Below, piece after piece: positions 35,964 through 44,815 of a stretch of DNA of 64,000 nt. A program made the position numbers and the translations under genes. The stretch comes from Pseudomonas psychrophila HA-4 (GTDB lineage: Bacteria; Pseudomonadota; Gammaproteobacteria; Pseudomonadales; Pseudomonadaceae): positions 62,001-126,000 of the forward strand of contig NZ_ALJC01000128.1 of NCBI RefSeq assembly GCF_000282975.1. Reading direction: 5' to 3'. The first letter of the stretch is position 1. Each line of letters starts with the position of its first letter. Under the pieces are notes generated by a model that worked only from the letters and a program-made list of their open reading frames with translations, had not been told where the DNA came from and did not search any database.

Positions 35964-36090
35964 CGGCAAACCTCATGATGCCCAGGCAAGCGGGCACGTG
36001 GCTGAAAAACAAGGCCGCAGTATGCCAGCCCGCCGAGGGTTTGCGCGGATAAACCGCCCAGCGTGCCGTTACACGCCAGGCGATGAGGGG

Positions 36091-36807
36091 TTAGACGAAG
36101 GAGTCGTCGTCATCAGAGAAGAAGCTGTTGTCATCGTCATAGCCGACATCTTCAATGCCAGAGCCAGACATCGTGTTGTTGGCAAACTGCGGGTTACCAC
36201 TGTCATTGCCCCAGCCATTGTTGCTGGTGGGCGTAGGCTCTTCGATGATTTCTTCAACCACTTGCGGCTGTTGATGATGGCTAAACAGGCTGCTGATGCC
36301 TTGCGCCAGCATCACGCCACCGGCCACACCGGCTGCCGTTTTTAAGGCGCCACCGAGAAACCCGCTGCCCGCTGCCGCAGGAGCAACTGCTTGCGGCGCC
36401 GCGTATGCAGGCGCGGGGGCTGGCGGCGGAGCGGACGGGCCATCGCGCCAGCCGCCCGAGCTTGGCGGGGCGCTGAATGATTGTGCGGGGGCCGGGGCAG
36501 GCGCGCGGTTGCCGCCACCAAACATGCTCGACAAGAAGCTACCGCCCGTAGCGGCAGGTGCCGGCGCGGCTGCGGCGCGGGCTTGTTCCAGTTCGGCTTG
36601 TAACTGTTTGTTTTGCTGATCGAGCTGCTTGATGGCCGCTTCTTGCACCAGAATCGCCTGGGTCATGAAGTAAGGCGCCGAGGGCTGGCGCGCAATGTGT
36701 TCGTTGATCAGCGTCTGCGCTTGAGCGTCTCGCGGGGCGGCCTCTCTCTCAGCCTGCTGCAACCGGGTAAATAGCCCATCAATCAGGGTTTGCTCTTCGC
36801 TGTGCAT
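36091..36807 (-). CDS. DUF2076 protein
   Basis: A 238-residue protein of the DUF2076 family, function unknown. An N-terminal helical domain (EEQTLIDGLFTRLQQAE through about residue 75, with coiled-coil potential) is followed by a long Ala/Pro/Gly-rich segment, a short hydrophobic stretch (GGALKTAAGVAGGVMLAQGIS, about 158-178) and a very acidic, Asp-rich tail (DDDNSFFSDDDDSFV). The hydrophobic stretch may touch or cross a membrane. The ATG at 36807 fits the family start. Confidence 0.85.
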   Translation of the reverse strand: MHSEEQTLIDGLFTRLQQAEREAAPRDAQAQTLINEHIARQPSAPYFMTQAILVQEAAIKQLDQQNKQLQAELEQARAAAAPAPAATGGSFLSSMFGGGNRAPAPAPAQSFSAPPSSGGWRDGPSAPPPAPAPAYAAPQAVAPAAAGSGFLGGALKTAAGVAGGVMLAQGISSLFSHHQQPQVVEEIIEEPTPTSNNGWGNDSGNPQFANNTMSGSGIEDVGYDDDNSFFSDDDDSFV

Positions 36808-36982
36808 GACAACCTCGTTCGCTTGTCGAAAAAACTGCTCACTGCGCAATACAGTAGGCGCTCAAACGTTATGGGGACGTTACGAGAAGTTTCAACAGAC
36901 CTTACCGATCGTTTACATTTGCTAAGCATCGCGTGTCATCGGTTAAAGTGGCGCACCGCTTTTTGACTGCTGATACCCAACA

Positions 36983-37642
36983 ATGAATCCGCTCACCGTT
37001 CTTCGTGACTCTTTGTATTTTTTCCGGCTCAACTTGGGCCAGATCATAACGCTGTGCTTGCCGCTGGTGATTCTTGAAGCCGTGTTGCAGCACGTTGTCG
37101 ACAGTGCTGTGGGGCCTGATGCCTCACAAGGTTATGACCTGATTGTGGGTTTACTGGTGTATCCGTTGTACACCGGGGCATTGATTTTGTTTCTTGATGC
37201 CCGCAGCCGTGGCGAAAGCCCAGCCAACAGTGAGGTACTGGCGCGCGCACTCCGCCTGTGGCCCACATTCGCCTTGCTCGCGGCCATTAGCACGTTACTG
37301 ATTGTGCTGGGACTTTCGATGTTCATTATTCCGGGTATTTATCTGACGGTGGTGCTCGCATTTTCTGAATACAACTTGGTACTGCGCCGCCAGCCGCCGC
37401 TCATGGCGATCAAATCGAGCATGGCGATGAGCAGAGGCCATTTCTGGCGAATTTTTGTCTGCATCTTGGCCGTCATGGGACCACTGATGGTGCTCAAGGA
37501 ATTGAGCTTATCGCTGACGTCCAAAGACGAGAGCGCAGTGATATCCATCGCACTAGAGAGCGCCAACAGTTTTCTGCAGTTGTTTCTCTCTGTCGTCCTA
37601 TTCCGACTCTTTATGTTGATTAACGAGAAGTCCGACTCATAA
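36983..37642 (+). CDS. YciC-like inner-membrane protein
   Basis: A 219-residue protein resembling the UPF0259/YciC family. The N-terminus LRDSLYFFRLNLGQIITLCLPLVILE is characteristic, and about six membrane helices follow (about 20-40, 55-72, 90-120, 145-170, 185-210). Function is not established. It stands 92 nt upstream of a metal-dependent phosphoesterase-like gene on the same strand. Confidence 0.75.
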   Translation: MNPLTVLRDSLYFFRLNLGQIITLCLPLVILEAVLQHVVDSAVGPDASQGYDLIVGLLVYPLYTGALILFLDARSRGESPANSEVLARALRLWPTFALLAAISTLLIVLGLSMFIIPGIYLTVVLAFSEYNLVLRRQPPLMAIKSSMAMSRGHFWRIFVCILAVMGPLMVLKELSLSLTSKDESAVISIALESANSFLQLFLSVVLFRLFMLINEKSDS

Positions 37643-37734
37643 CTGGGAAAAGTTCCTACTCGGAGAGCCTTGGGGTGCCGTGCTGCCGTCAGGTATGCTC
37701 GGCAACTCCTTACCCCCCCTCATAAGCTGAGCCC

Positions 37735-38817
37735 ATGTCACGTATTCTGCGCCCCACTGTATTAGGTTTGCTGATGATCTCGGCGGTTGTGGCGGGCTTG
37801 ATTCTCAGCATTACCTGGCGCCCGGAGCCCAAAGAGGTATTGGCCGTCAGTTGCCCGGTCGCGGCTCCCACACTGGTGGCGGGGCAAGCGATCAAAATCA
37901 TGACGTGGAACGTGCAATACCTGGCCGGCAAGCGCTATGTGTTCTGGTACAACCTGATTGATGGCAGCGGCCCGGATGACCGTCCAACCCGTGAAGACAT
38001 GGCATTCAGCCTGGACGAAGTGGCGCGGGTGATTCGCGATGAGCAGCCTGATTTATTGCTACTGCAAGACCTCGATGAAGAGGCCAAGTCCAGCGACTAT
38101 CAAAACCAACTGGCGTTATTGCAAGAGCGTCTGGTCGACCTTTATCCCTGCAGCACCGAGGCCTTCACCTGGAAATCCGACTTCGTCCCAGACCGCCATA
38201 TAGTGGGCAGCGTGGGCCGCAAGATTGTCACCCTCAGCCGTTTTCAGATCGAGCATGCCGAGCGTCTGCAACTGCCGGTGGCCGAAAGCAACTTAATCAG
38301 CCGTCAGTTCCAACCCAAGCCTGCCATGCTGGTCAGCTACTTGCCACTCAATGATGGTGGGCAACTGGTTGCCATTAACACCCAGCTCGATGCACCGACC
38401 CTCAACAACAGCAACCTGCGCCAGCAAATGCAGGCGACCGCTGCCGTGGTCGACAAATATGAAAGCCAAGGCACGCCATGGGTCATTGGCGGCAATTTTA
38501 ACCTGCTGCCGATTGGCCAGTTTTTGCGCTTACCGGCAGCGTTGCGAGTGGGTTATTCGCGGGACAGTGAGCTGCATTTGCTGTGGGAGAAATACCCAAT
38601 GATTCCTAGCAACCCAGAAGCGACCGGCATCGACCGCGAACTGTGGCTGACCCACGTCCCGAACGGTGCAAACGCCGAAGGCCCTGATCGCACCCTCGAC
38701 TACCTGTTCTACAGCCCTAAACTGCAACGCGTTGAAGGCTATGTACGCCAGGAAGACACACAGGCCATTTCTGACCACCTGCCTGTTGTCGGACGGTTCT
38801 TGCTACCGGCACCGTAG
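37735..38817 (+). CDS. Endonuclease/exonuclease/phosphatase-family protein
   Basis: A 360-residue protein with one N-terminal membrane helix (about 8-27; VLGLLMISAVVAGLILSI) and an EEP catalytic domain. Family motifs are IMTWNVQYL near 60, LLLLQDLDEE near 109 (metal-binding acid in place of the common QE), WVIGGNFNLLP near 250 and ISDHLPVVGRF at the end. The domain is therefore probably periplasmic. Substrates in the family range from DNA to phospholipids, and nothing here narrows it. The stop codon falls inside the left arm of a 32-bp inverted repeat. Confidence 0.85.
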   Translation: MSRILRPTVLGLLMISAVVAGLILSITWRPEPKEVLAVSCPVAAPTLVAGQAIKIMTWNVQYLAGKRYVFWYNLIDGSGPDDRPTREDMAFSLDEVARVIRDEQPDLLLLQDLDEEAKSSDYQNQLALLQERLVDLYPCSTEAFTWKSDFVPDRHIVGSVGRKIVTLSRFQIEHAERLQLPVAESNLISRQFQPKPAMLVSYLPLNDGGQLVAINTQLDAPTLNNSNLRQQMQATAAVVDKYESQGTPWVIGGNFNLLPIGQFLRLPAALRVGYSRDSELHLLWEKYPMIPSNPEATGIDRELWLTHVPNGANAEGPDRTLDYLFYSPKLQRVEGYVRQEDTQAISDHLPVVGRFLLPAP

Positions 38818-38942
38818 CAGTTGCCGAGCTGCGCGAGGCTACGTCCGGCTGCGCAGCAGTCGTAAATAGGCTATCGCCGTCCCTCATTCAAAACGGGCTC
38901 TCAGCAATCAGACGTAGCCTCGCGCAGCTCGGCAACTGCTAC
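38814..38942. repeat. Perfect 32-bp inverted repeat between convergent genes
   Basis: Left arm 38814-38845 (gtagcagttgccgagctgcg...) and right arm 38911-38942 (its exact reverse complement) are separated by 65 bp. The left arm includes the stop codon of the upstream gene. Outer ends gtagcag/ctgctac resemble the REP elements here, but the interior is different. It may be a two-REP (BIME-like) unit and a transcription stop for both convergent genes. Confidence 0.85.
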
Positions 38943-38967
38943 AGGGTGTCGTGCCAGCCCCAATACC

Positions 38968-41502
38968 TCAGGTCTTACGCGGTTTGATGCGTGCTGTGGC
39001 TTCGGCCACCAGCGGGTCGTCGGGCCAATAGTGTTTGGGGTAACGCCCTTTCAAGTCCTTCTTCACCTCGGCATAGGTGCTGCGCCAAAAGTTGGCCAAG
39101 TCTTGCGTCACTTGCACGGGCCGTCGGGCGGGCGACAGTAGGTGCAGTTTGACCACTTGCCGCCCACCCGCAATACGTGGGGTATCGGCCAGGCCGAACA
39201 GTTCTTGCAGGCGCACCGCAAGGATCGGCGGTTGCTCACTGTAGTCCAGCCGTACCGAAGAGCCCGACGGCACTTTGATGTGCTGCGGCGCCAGTTCATC
39301 AAGGCGTTGGGGCAAGGGCCATTTCAGCACGTTATGCACAATGCTCGACAGGTCGAGGTTGGCAAAATGGCTGAGCCGCGAAACACGCCCCAGGTATGGC
39401 CCCAGCCAGTCTTCCAACCCTGCCAGCAATGCCGCATCGCTGACGTCCGGCCATTCGCTGTGGTCTTGAGCTTTCACCTCCAGCTGACGCAGCAACGCCA
39501 CTCGCGCCTGCCACTGACGCAGTTCAGGGGTCCAAGGCAGTAACTCCAGACCTTTGCGCCGCACCAGATTGACCAACGCCTGCGTGCGCGCCGCTTCGTC
39601 CAGACCGGTCAGCGGTTCGCGGCTCAGCACCAGCTCACCGACTTTGCGTTGACGCTCAGCACGCAGCACGCCTTCACGCTCGTCCCAATCAAGCTGATCG
39701 ACGACACTGACGTTCTCACTCAGCACGTCATCCAACAGCGCGGGGTCAAACTCGGCCGCCAAGTAGATGCGCTCTTCGCGCTGGCCTTGCCGGCTGCCCA
39801 AATCAGCGATGACCAGCCACGGCTGTTTCATCAACCCATCAACCTCGCTGAATAACGCAGCGCGACCATTCGCAAGCCGGTACTCGGCGCCACCCGGTTT
39901 GCGCTGTTGGGCGATGCGGTCGGGATAGGCCAATGCCAGCAACGCGCCCAGCCAGCGCGGATGATCAGGGTCAGCCACCGCGTGGGACGCCTTGCCACGC
40001 AAGTACCCCTTATATTGCCGAGCCAGTTGTTTAGCGCGTTGCACCCCGCCTTGCTCGCCACGAGCCGCGCGGCTTTCCCCCGAGAGCAAGGCCAGGCGAC
40101 TGTGCACATCAGCCCCGGCACCGCGCAAAATATCGCGTTCGCCAAGCAGCGCAGCCACGTCACAAGCCATGTCTGCCAGACCCAGATCGTGGCCGCGCAG
40201 CAGCAGATGAGCAATGCGCGGATGCGCGGGCAGTTGCGCCATGGCTTCGCCGTGGGGTGTGAGTTTCCAGTCCTGCCCAGCCTGTGCATGCAAAGCGCCC
40301 AGCCGCTCCAGTAACTGCTGGGCCTGTGCATAACTCGCGGCAGGCGGCACGTCGAGCCAGATCAATTGCTGAGGCGTGACGCCCCAGCGCGCCAGTTGCA
40401 ATGCCAACCCGGCCAGATCGGCTTGGAGAATTTCAGCGCTGCCATACGCGGCCAACTGGGCGTGCTGATCTTCGGACCACAACCGATAACACACGCCCGG
40501 CTCCAGTCGCCCGGCCCGGCCCGCACGTTGGGTGGCGCTGGCGCGCGAGATGCGCTGGGTATCGAGGCGGGTCATGCCGCTGCCCGGATCGAAACGCGGG
40601 ACCCGCGCCAAACCGGCGTCAATCACCACGCGAACGCCGTCGATTGTCAGACTGGTTTCGGCAATATTGGTCGCCAGCACCACTTTGCGCGTACCGCTGG
40701 GGGCCGGTTCGATGGCCGCACGCTGTGCAGCCAGATCCAACTCGCCATGCAACGGGCAAAGCAGAATGTCGCTGCGTTGGCCCAACGCGTCAGCCAACTG
40801 TTGATTGACCCGGCGGATCTCGGCCTGGCCGGGCAAAAACACCAGCAGGCTGCCTGATTGGTCGCTGATTGCATCCAGCACCGTTTGCACCACGCGGGGC
40901 TCGATAAATTCGCCCGGCACAAAAGGCCGCCCCCAGCGCATCGCCACCGGGTACATGCGGCCTTCACTGCGCAACACCGGCGCGTCATCAAGCAGGCTGG
41001 CCAGCCGGTCACCTTCAAGGGTGGCCGACATCAGCAGGATTTTCAGTGGCTGCTCATCACGAAACAGCTCACGACCATTGAGGCTCAACGCCAACGCAAG
41101 ATCGGCATCCAGACTACGCTCGTGGAACTCATCGAAAATCAGCAACCCGACGCCTTCCAGGGCAGGGTCTTCTTGGAGGCGGCGAGTCAAAATGCCTTCG
41201 GTCACCACTTCAATGCGAGTAGTGGGACCGACCTTGCTGTCGAGGCGAATCCGATAACCGACTGTTTCGCCGACTTTCTCACCCAGTTCGCTGGCCAAAC
41301 GCTCAGCGGCTGCACGCGCCGCCAGACGCCTGGGTTCAAGCATTACGATGCGTTGACCGGCCAGCCACGGCTCATTTAACAGGGCCAGCGGCACGCGGGT
41401 GGTTTTACCGGCGCCGGGCGGTGCTTCGAGCACGGCTTCGTGACGTTCGCGCAAGGCCAGGCGCAACGCAGGTAAAACTTCATCAATCGGCAAAGAAATC
41501 AT
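38968..41502 (-). CDS. hrpB: ATP-dependent helicase HrpB
   Basis: An 844-residue DEAH-box helicase. Motif I is APPGAGKTTRVP near residues 28-39, motif Ia LEPRRLAARAAAERL, motif II DEFHERSLDADLAL, motif III LLMSATLEGD and motif VI QRAGRAGR, followed by the HA2 and HrpB C-terminal domains. Length agrees with E. coli HrpB (about 820). It is of unclear physiological role, possibly in mRNA or ribosome metabolism. The ATG at 41502 fits the family N-terminus better than the frame start at 41550. Confidence 0.93.
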   Translation of the reverse strand: MISLPIDEVLPALRLALRERHEAVLEAPPGAGKTTRVPLALLNEPWLAGQRIVMLEPRRLAARAAAERLASELGEKVGETVGYRIRLDSKVGPTTRIEVVTEGILTRRLQEDPALEGVGLLIFDEFHERSLDADLALALSLNGRELFRDEQPLKILLMSATLEGDRLASLLDDAPVLRSEGRMYPVAMRWGRPFVPGEFIEPRVVQTVLDAISDQSGSLLVFLPGQAEIRRVNQQLADALGQRSDILLCPLHGELDLAAQRAAIEPAPSGTRKVVLATNIAETSLTIDGVRVVIDAGLARVPRFDPGSGMTRLDTQRISRASATQRAGRAGRLEPGVCYRLWSEDQHAQLAAYGSAEILQADLAGLALQLARWGVTPQQLIWLDVPPAASYAQAQQLLERLGALHAQAGQDWKLTPHGEAMAQLPAHPRIAHLLLRGHDLGLADMACDVAALLGERDILRGAGADVHSRLALLSGESRAARGEQGGVQRAKQLARQYKGYLRGKASHAVADPDHPRWLGALLALAYPDRIAQQRKPGGAEYRLANGRAALFSEVDGLMKQPWLVIADLGSRQGQREERIYLAAEFDPALLDDVLSENVSVVDQLDWDEREGVLRAERQRKVGELVLSREPLTGLDEAARTQALVNLVRRKGLELLPWTPELRQWQARVALLRQLEVKAQDHSEWPDVSDAALLAGLEDWLGPYLGRVSRLSHFANLDLSSIVHNVLKWPLPQRLDELAPQHIKVPSGSSVRLDYSEQPPILAVRLQELFGLADTPRIAGGRQVVKLHLLSPARRPVQVTQDLANFWRSTYAEVKKDLKGRYPKHYWPDDPLVAEATARIKPRKT

Positions 41503-41592
41503 GGTGGCTCCAGAACAGAGCGGCGAGTATAACGGCGAACGGTTGTGCATTAAGCGTGGTCTTAACCCTTCAAGTGTCTTCGAGGTTTCTAT

Positions 41593-42012
41593 ATGCGTAA
41601 GTTTTCCCGCGTGGTTGGCGGTGTCGTGGTTGCGGCGCTACTCACCCAAATGACTGCCTGCGGCAGTATTTTCTTCCCCGATCGGCGTGGCCAGATCGAC
41701 GGCAAGATCGATCCCGTGGTGGTGGTACTGGATGCGGTCGGCCTGCTGTTTTATGTCATCCCGGGCTTGATTGCGTTTGGTGTCGACTTTGCCACCGGGG
41801 CGATTTATCTACCGCCGGGCAAAACCGCGCAAATCGCTCCCGAAAAACTGCGTGAAGCCATTGGTGCCGACGGCAAGGTGGATAACAGTAAGCTTCAGGC
41901 GATTCTTGAAAGTGAGCTAGGTCGCAGCTTCCCGCTGAACGACCCGCGCCTGATCCAGCACAAGGGCAGCACCCAGCAATTGGCGATGTATGGCTTGAAA
42001 CCCGCAGCCTGA
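41593..42012 (+). CDS. Small lipoprotein
   Basis: A 139-residue envelope protein. A signal sequence ends in MTAC (Cys23), a plausible lipobox, so the mature protein begins CGSIFFPDRRGQIDG. A hydrophobic segment lies about 45-65 (VVVVLDAVGLLFYVIPGLIAFGV). Homologues in Pseudomonas are often wrongly named polyribonucleotide nucleotidyltransferase; nothing here resembles that enzyme. Function is unknown. It is 12 nt upstream of a cation transporter gene and probably shares its transcript. Confidence 0.8.
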   Translation: MRKFSRVVGGVVVAALLTQMTACGSIFFPDRRGQIDGKIDPVVVVLDAVGLLFYVIPGLIAFGVDFATGAIYLPPGKTAQIAPEKLREAIGADGKVDNSKLQAILESELGRSFPLNDPRLIQHKGSTQQLAMYGLKPAA

Positions 42013-42024
42013 TAAGGAATGGCT

Positions 42025-42930
42025 ATGTCCAGCAGCCCGGAACACGCTCGTCTATTACGCCTAGCCACCCGCGCATCGGTCGCGGTGGCCAGCCTGCTGA
42101 TCATCACCAAAGCCATCGCCTGGTGGCTCAGTGGTTCGATCAGCATGCTCGCCGGGCTGACAGACTCGCTGCTCGATGGCGTGACATCGTTTCTCAACTT
42201 GCTGGCGGTGCATTACGCGTTACGCCCGGCGGATGACGATCACCGTTATGGGCACGGCAAGGCCGAGTCGTTGGCGGGCATGGCGCAAGCGCTGTTTATC
42301 AGTGTGAGTGCCGTGCTAATTGCCTTTCAGGCCTTCGAACGGCTGAAAAACCCCGAGCCGGTCGGTGCGCCGTGGATCGGGATTGGCGTGATTATTTTTT
42401 CGCTGGTCATGACCATGGCACTGCTGACCCTGCAACACCGGGTCATCAAGGCCACGGGTTCGAACGCGGTGCGCGCGGACTCGCTGCACTATCGCTCTGA
42501 CTTGATGCTCAATGGCAGCATTTTGGTAGCGCTGGTATTGGCCAGCGTGGGCTTCCCGCAACTGGATGCATGGTTTGGTCTGGGGATTGCCGTGTACATT
42601 CTGTGGAGCGCAATCCAGATCGCACGTGAGAGTTTCGCTGTGCTGATGGACGAAGAGTTACCCACCGATGTCAGCGAAAACATGCTGGCGTTGGCCTGCG
42701 CTGTTCCAGGAGTGTTGGGCGCGCACGATTTGCGCACCCGCATCTCAGGCAACGTCTGGTTTGTACAGTTACACCTTGAGTTACCTGGACAACTCAGCTT
42801 GTCCGAGGCCCACACCATCAGCGATAGGGCTGCCGAAGCGATCGAAAAATCCTACCCGAAGGCAGAGGTGCTGGTGCATGCGGATCCTGTCGGATCAGCC
42901 GTAAGCAGCAAGCCACAATCGGCAAGTTAA
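42025..42930 (+). CDS. Cation diffusion facilitator (FieF-like)
   Basis: A 301-residue CDF-family metal/proton antiporter exporting Zn2+, Fe2+ or similar ions. Membrane site A residues appear as DSLLDG in helix 2 and HYRSD in helix 5, and the site-B-like motif DDDHRYGHGKAE follows helix 2. A cytoplasmic C-terminal domain (about 205-290) ends with VLVHADP. The ATG at 42025 is preferred because AAGGA then has proper spacing; the ATG at 42019 overlaps it. The Asp-rich site is most like FieF/YiiP. Confidence 0.88.
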   Translation: MSSSPEHARLLRLATRASVAVASLLIITKAIAWWLSGSISMLAGLTDSLLDGVTSFLNLLAVHYALRPADDDHRYGHGKAESLAGMAQALFISVSAVLIAFQAFERLKNPEPVGAPWIGIGVIIFSLVMTMALLTLQHRVIKATGSNAVRADSLHYRSDLMLNGSILVALVLASVGFPQLDAWFGLGIAVYILWSAIQIARESFAVLMDEELPTDVSENMLALACAVPGVLGAHDLRTRISGNVWFVQLHLELPGQLSLSEAHTISDRAAEAIEKSYPKAEVLVHADPVGSAVSSKPQSAS

Positions 42931-42986
42931 AAGTACTACGCAGACTGCCTTTACTTGTAGCGTGCCGCTTGAAACTTGCAGCTGCT

Positions 42987-44078
42987 CTACTGCACCTGAT
43001 AGCCCCGACTGCTCAAGCAGTTACCTTGCGCTTGCCGGTAGGTCTGCACCACTGCCGGTGCAGGCGCGTAGGTGACTTTGGCCGGGTCGAAACCACTTTG
43101 GTCCACAGCCCAGCGGTAGCAGTCGTAGCGGTCCTGATCAATCTGCGCTGGGGTTTGACCATTGGCAGGGTAAGCCACGACGTCATAACCATTGCTCACA
43201 GGCTGTGGCGCTGGTTGCAGGATAGTGGCCGGAGGCTGCACCACGATGTAATCCTGAGTAGCCGGTTGGTAGGCGTAGTACGCGCCAGCCGCCAGGAACA
43301 ACAAGGTGCTGCCAACCCAGACTTCTCGCGAAAACTCCGGCAAATAGCCTACGCGAATCCCGTACGGCGGCTGAACCACGATGTAACGCGGGCCTTGTGG
43401 GCGATACCAGTAGCCGCCCGAAAAGAAGTAGTTCTGGCCGCGATAAGGTACTTGCCAATGTTGACCTTGGAATCGGTCGACGACATAACCCGGCCGGTAT
43501 TGCGGGCCAGGCCCCCAGCCATTGCCATGCCCATCTGGACGCCCGGTCCAGCGCACATCATTGGGGTGCGCTGGGCCTGCGGGGTTGAAGCCTGGCCTTG
43601 AATTTGAACCACCGCCCTGCTGCCAGTTTTGATTACCGCCCCGGTTAGGGGCCTGGGTTTGTTGAACGGCGTTGGGCCGCGGCTGAATTTGCAGGTTATT
43701 GCCCGGTTGAGGCGCAATGGCTTGCGGTGGCCTGCCTTCGAAATGTGGCTGATTACCGGGCTGAGCCGGGTGACCTTGCTGGCCATTGAACTCTTGATGC
43801 GGGCGACCTTGCCACTGGCCATTTTGGGGCTGGCCACGGCCCTCGTTGGGCTGGCCGCGCTCAACTCGCGGCTGATTGCCCTGCCCGCCTTCCGGTCGCT
43901 CCTGGCTGTGTTCCGGACGCGGCTGATTATTACCGCCTAGTGCTTGCCCTTCGTGCTGCCCACCATTAGGTCGAGCTTCTTGAGCGCCACCCTCCCCTCG
44001 CTCATCAGCCAACACCTGGCCGCTGACACTCACACAGAGCAAGCCAACTGTCGCCAAGCGCCAGAGGTGCGATTTCAT
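42987..44078 (-). CDS. Secreted Q/G/N-rich protein with C-terminal DUF6515-like domain
   Basis: A 363-residue exported protein. The signal peptide (about 1-24, ending VLADE) is followed by about 170 residues of low-complexity Gln/Gly/Pro/Asn/Arg sequence with irregular GNQPR and GQPNEGR repeats, then a hydrophobic stretch near 255-275 (VWVGSTLLFLAAGAYYAYQ), and a C-terminal domain with QIDQDRYDCYRWAVDQSGFDP. The layout suggests an envelope or surface protein of unknown role. ATG 44078 follows GAGGA and is preferred over a GTG at 44090. Confidence 0.75.
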   Translation of the reverse strand: MKSHLWRLATVGLLCVSVSGQVLADERGEGGAQEARPNGGQHEGQALGGNNQPRPEHSQERPEGGQGNQPRVERGQPNEGRGQPQNGQWQGRPHQEFNGQQGHPAQPGNQPHFEGRPPQAIAPQPGNNLQIQPRPNAVQQTQAPNRGGNQNWQQGGGSNSRPGFNPAGPAHPNDVRWTGRPDGHGNGWGPGPQYRPGYVVDRFQGQHWQVPYRGQNYFFSGGYWYRPQGPRYIVVQPPYGIRVGYLPEFSREVWVGSTLLFLAAGAYYAYQPATQDYIVVQPPATILQPAPQPVSNGYDVVAYPANGQTPAQIDQDRYDCYRWAVDQSGFDPAKVTYAPAPAVVQTYRQAQGNCLSSRGYQVQ

Positions 44079-44294
44079 GATGTTCCTCACTAAGGGGATA
44101 GGGCGTAACCATAAGACTGGAAAAGCGGGGGGCGGTTCGACGACAGGCTATCAGTTGCTCAGTTTAATTTTAAGATCGAGTCGCAGACGGCGTTTTTGCA
44201 CGACGCCGCGCCGTCTTAATTCGACCTCTGGGTGAGGGCATCCGACCTAATGCAGATGCAATCACACTCCATTATCCTGAGTGGGCTTGAGCTT
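44079..44294. other. Intergenic stretch, no gene seen
   Basis: No credible open frame. It contains a GC-rich hairpin near 44182-44216 (agacggcg pairing with cgccgtct around a T-rich loop) which could terminate transcripts arriving from the bacteriocin side. Together with the remnant and terminator listed separately it makes up the 470-bp gap between the secreted protein and the immunity gene. Confidence 0.5.
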
Positions 44295-44442
44295 TAATTC
44301 CTGAACAAAACGTCTCTCGAAACGACCTAAAGTTCCTAAACTCAACGCCCCGAAGCTAGTCAGCAATCTGCGATGGAATCGGGGCCCCTTCGCCTTGCGA
44401 TGCTGCGCCTAGCCAGATACCAGTTACTATCGGTCCTGCTCA
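44295..44442 (-). pseudogene. Remnant of a second colicin DNase module
   Basis: Read on the minus strand this stretch encodes VTGIWLGAASQGEGAPIPSQ, then IAD, a TAG stop, and LRGVEFRNFRSFRETF. It closely matches the intact bacteriocin's VTGTWLGAASQGEGAPIPSQ IADQLRGREFRNFRAFREAF at 45040-45170; the stop replaces a Gln codon (CAG to TAG). DNA identity is high over about 115 bp, then ends abruptly on both sides. It has no start, receptor domain or HNH motif. It lies beyond the immunity gene and its terminator, as a leftover of an earlier bacteriocin cassette or of a recombination event. Confidence 0.82.
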
Positions 44443-44506
44443 CAAGCATCACATAAGGTAGAGACAAACAATTCCCCCTTGGCCACAACACAAGCCAAAT
44501 TTAAAT

Positions 44507-44532
44507 CTCAGTCACCACTCGCGGTGACTGAG
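44507..44532 (-). terminator. Terminator of the bacteriocin-immunity operon
   Basis: Perfect 10-bp stem CTCAGTCACC / GGTGACTGAG with a 6-nt loop, 15 nt past the immunity stop codon and followed on the minus strand by ATTTAAATTT. This is the natural end of the operon. Confidence 0.7.
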
Positions 44533-44547
44533 CATGCGCTTAATCAA

Positions 44548-44811
44548 TCACACGATTTTAAAACCATGTTTACCGTTGGATTCTCGCCACTCTTTAACTT
44601 CTTTCACAATCCCTTCGGGGCTATCCTCTCTACCCTCTCTTGGATAATAAATAAGATCAGACCCATCTGGATGCTCCGTCAATCTCTTAAATTCAAAAAC
44701 AGCAGCAATATGTGATTCCTCAGTTGGATATAACTCATTATTGCAATTATATATATTACTTACAAAATCAAGAAACTCTGCCTCCGTGTAATCAGAAATA
44801 TTACAAGTCAT
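44548..44811 (-). CDS. Im9-type colicin/pyocin DNase immunity protein
   Basis: An 87-residue cytoplasmic inhibitor that protects the producer from the adjacent HNH DNase. It closely resembles colicin immunity proteins Im2/Im7/Im8/Im9: N-terminal ISDYTEAEFLDFV, the conserved binding helix SDLIYYP (near 49-55, with the Tyr-Tyr pair that anchors to the DNase), then REGREDSPEGIV and the C-terminal VKEWRESNGKHGFK. The ATG at 44811 lies four bases after the bacteriocin stop and has GAGG upstream; a longer frame from 44838 would overlap the bacteriocin gene. Confidence 0.93.
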   Translation of the reverse strand: MTCNISDYTEAEFLDFVSNIYNCNNELYPTEESHIAAVFEFKRLTEHPDGSDLIYYPREGREDSPEGIVKEVKEWRESNGKHGFKIV

Positions 44812-44815
44812 CTCA

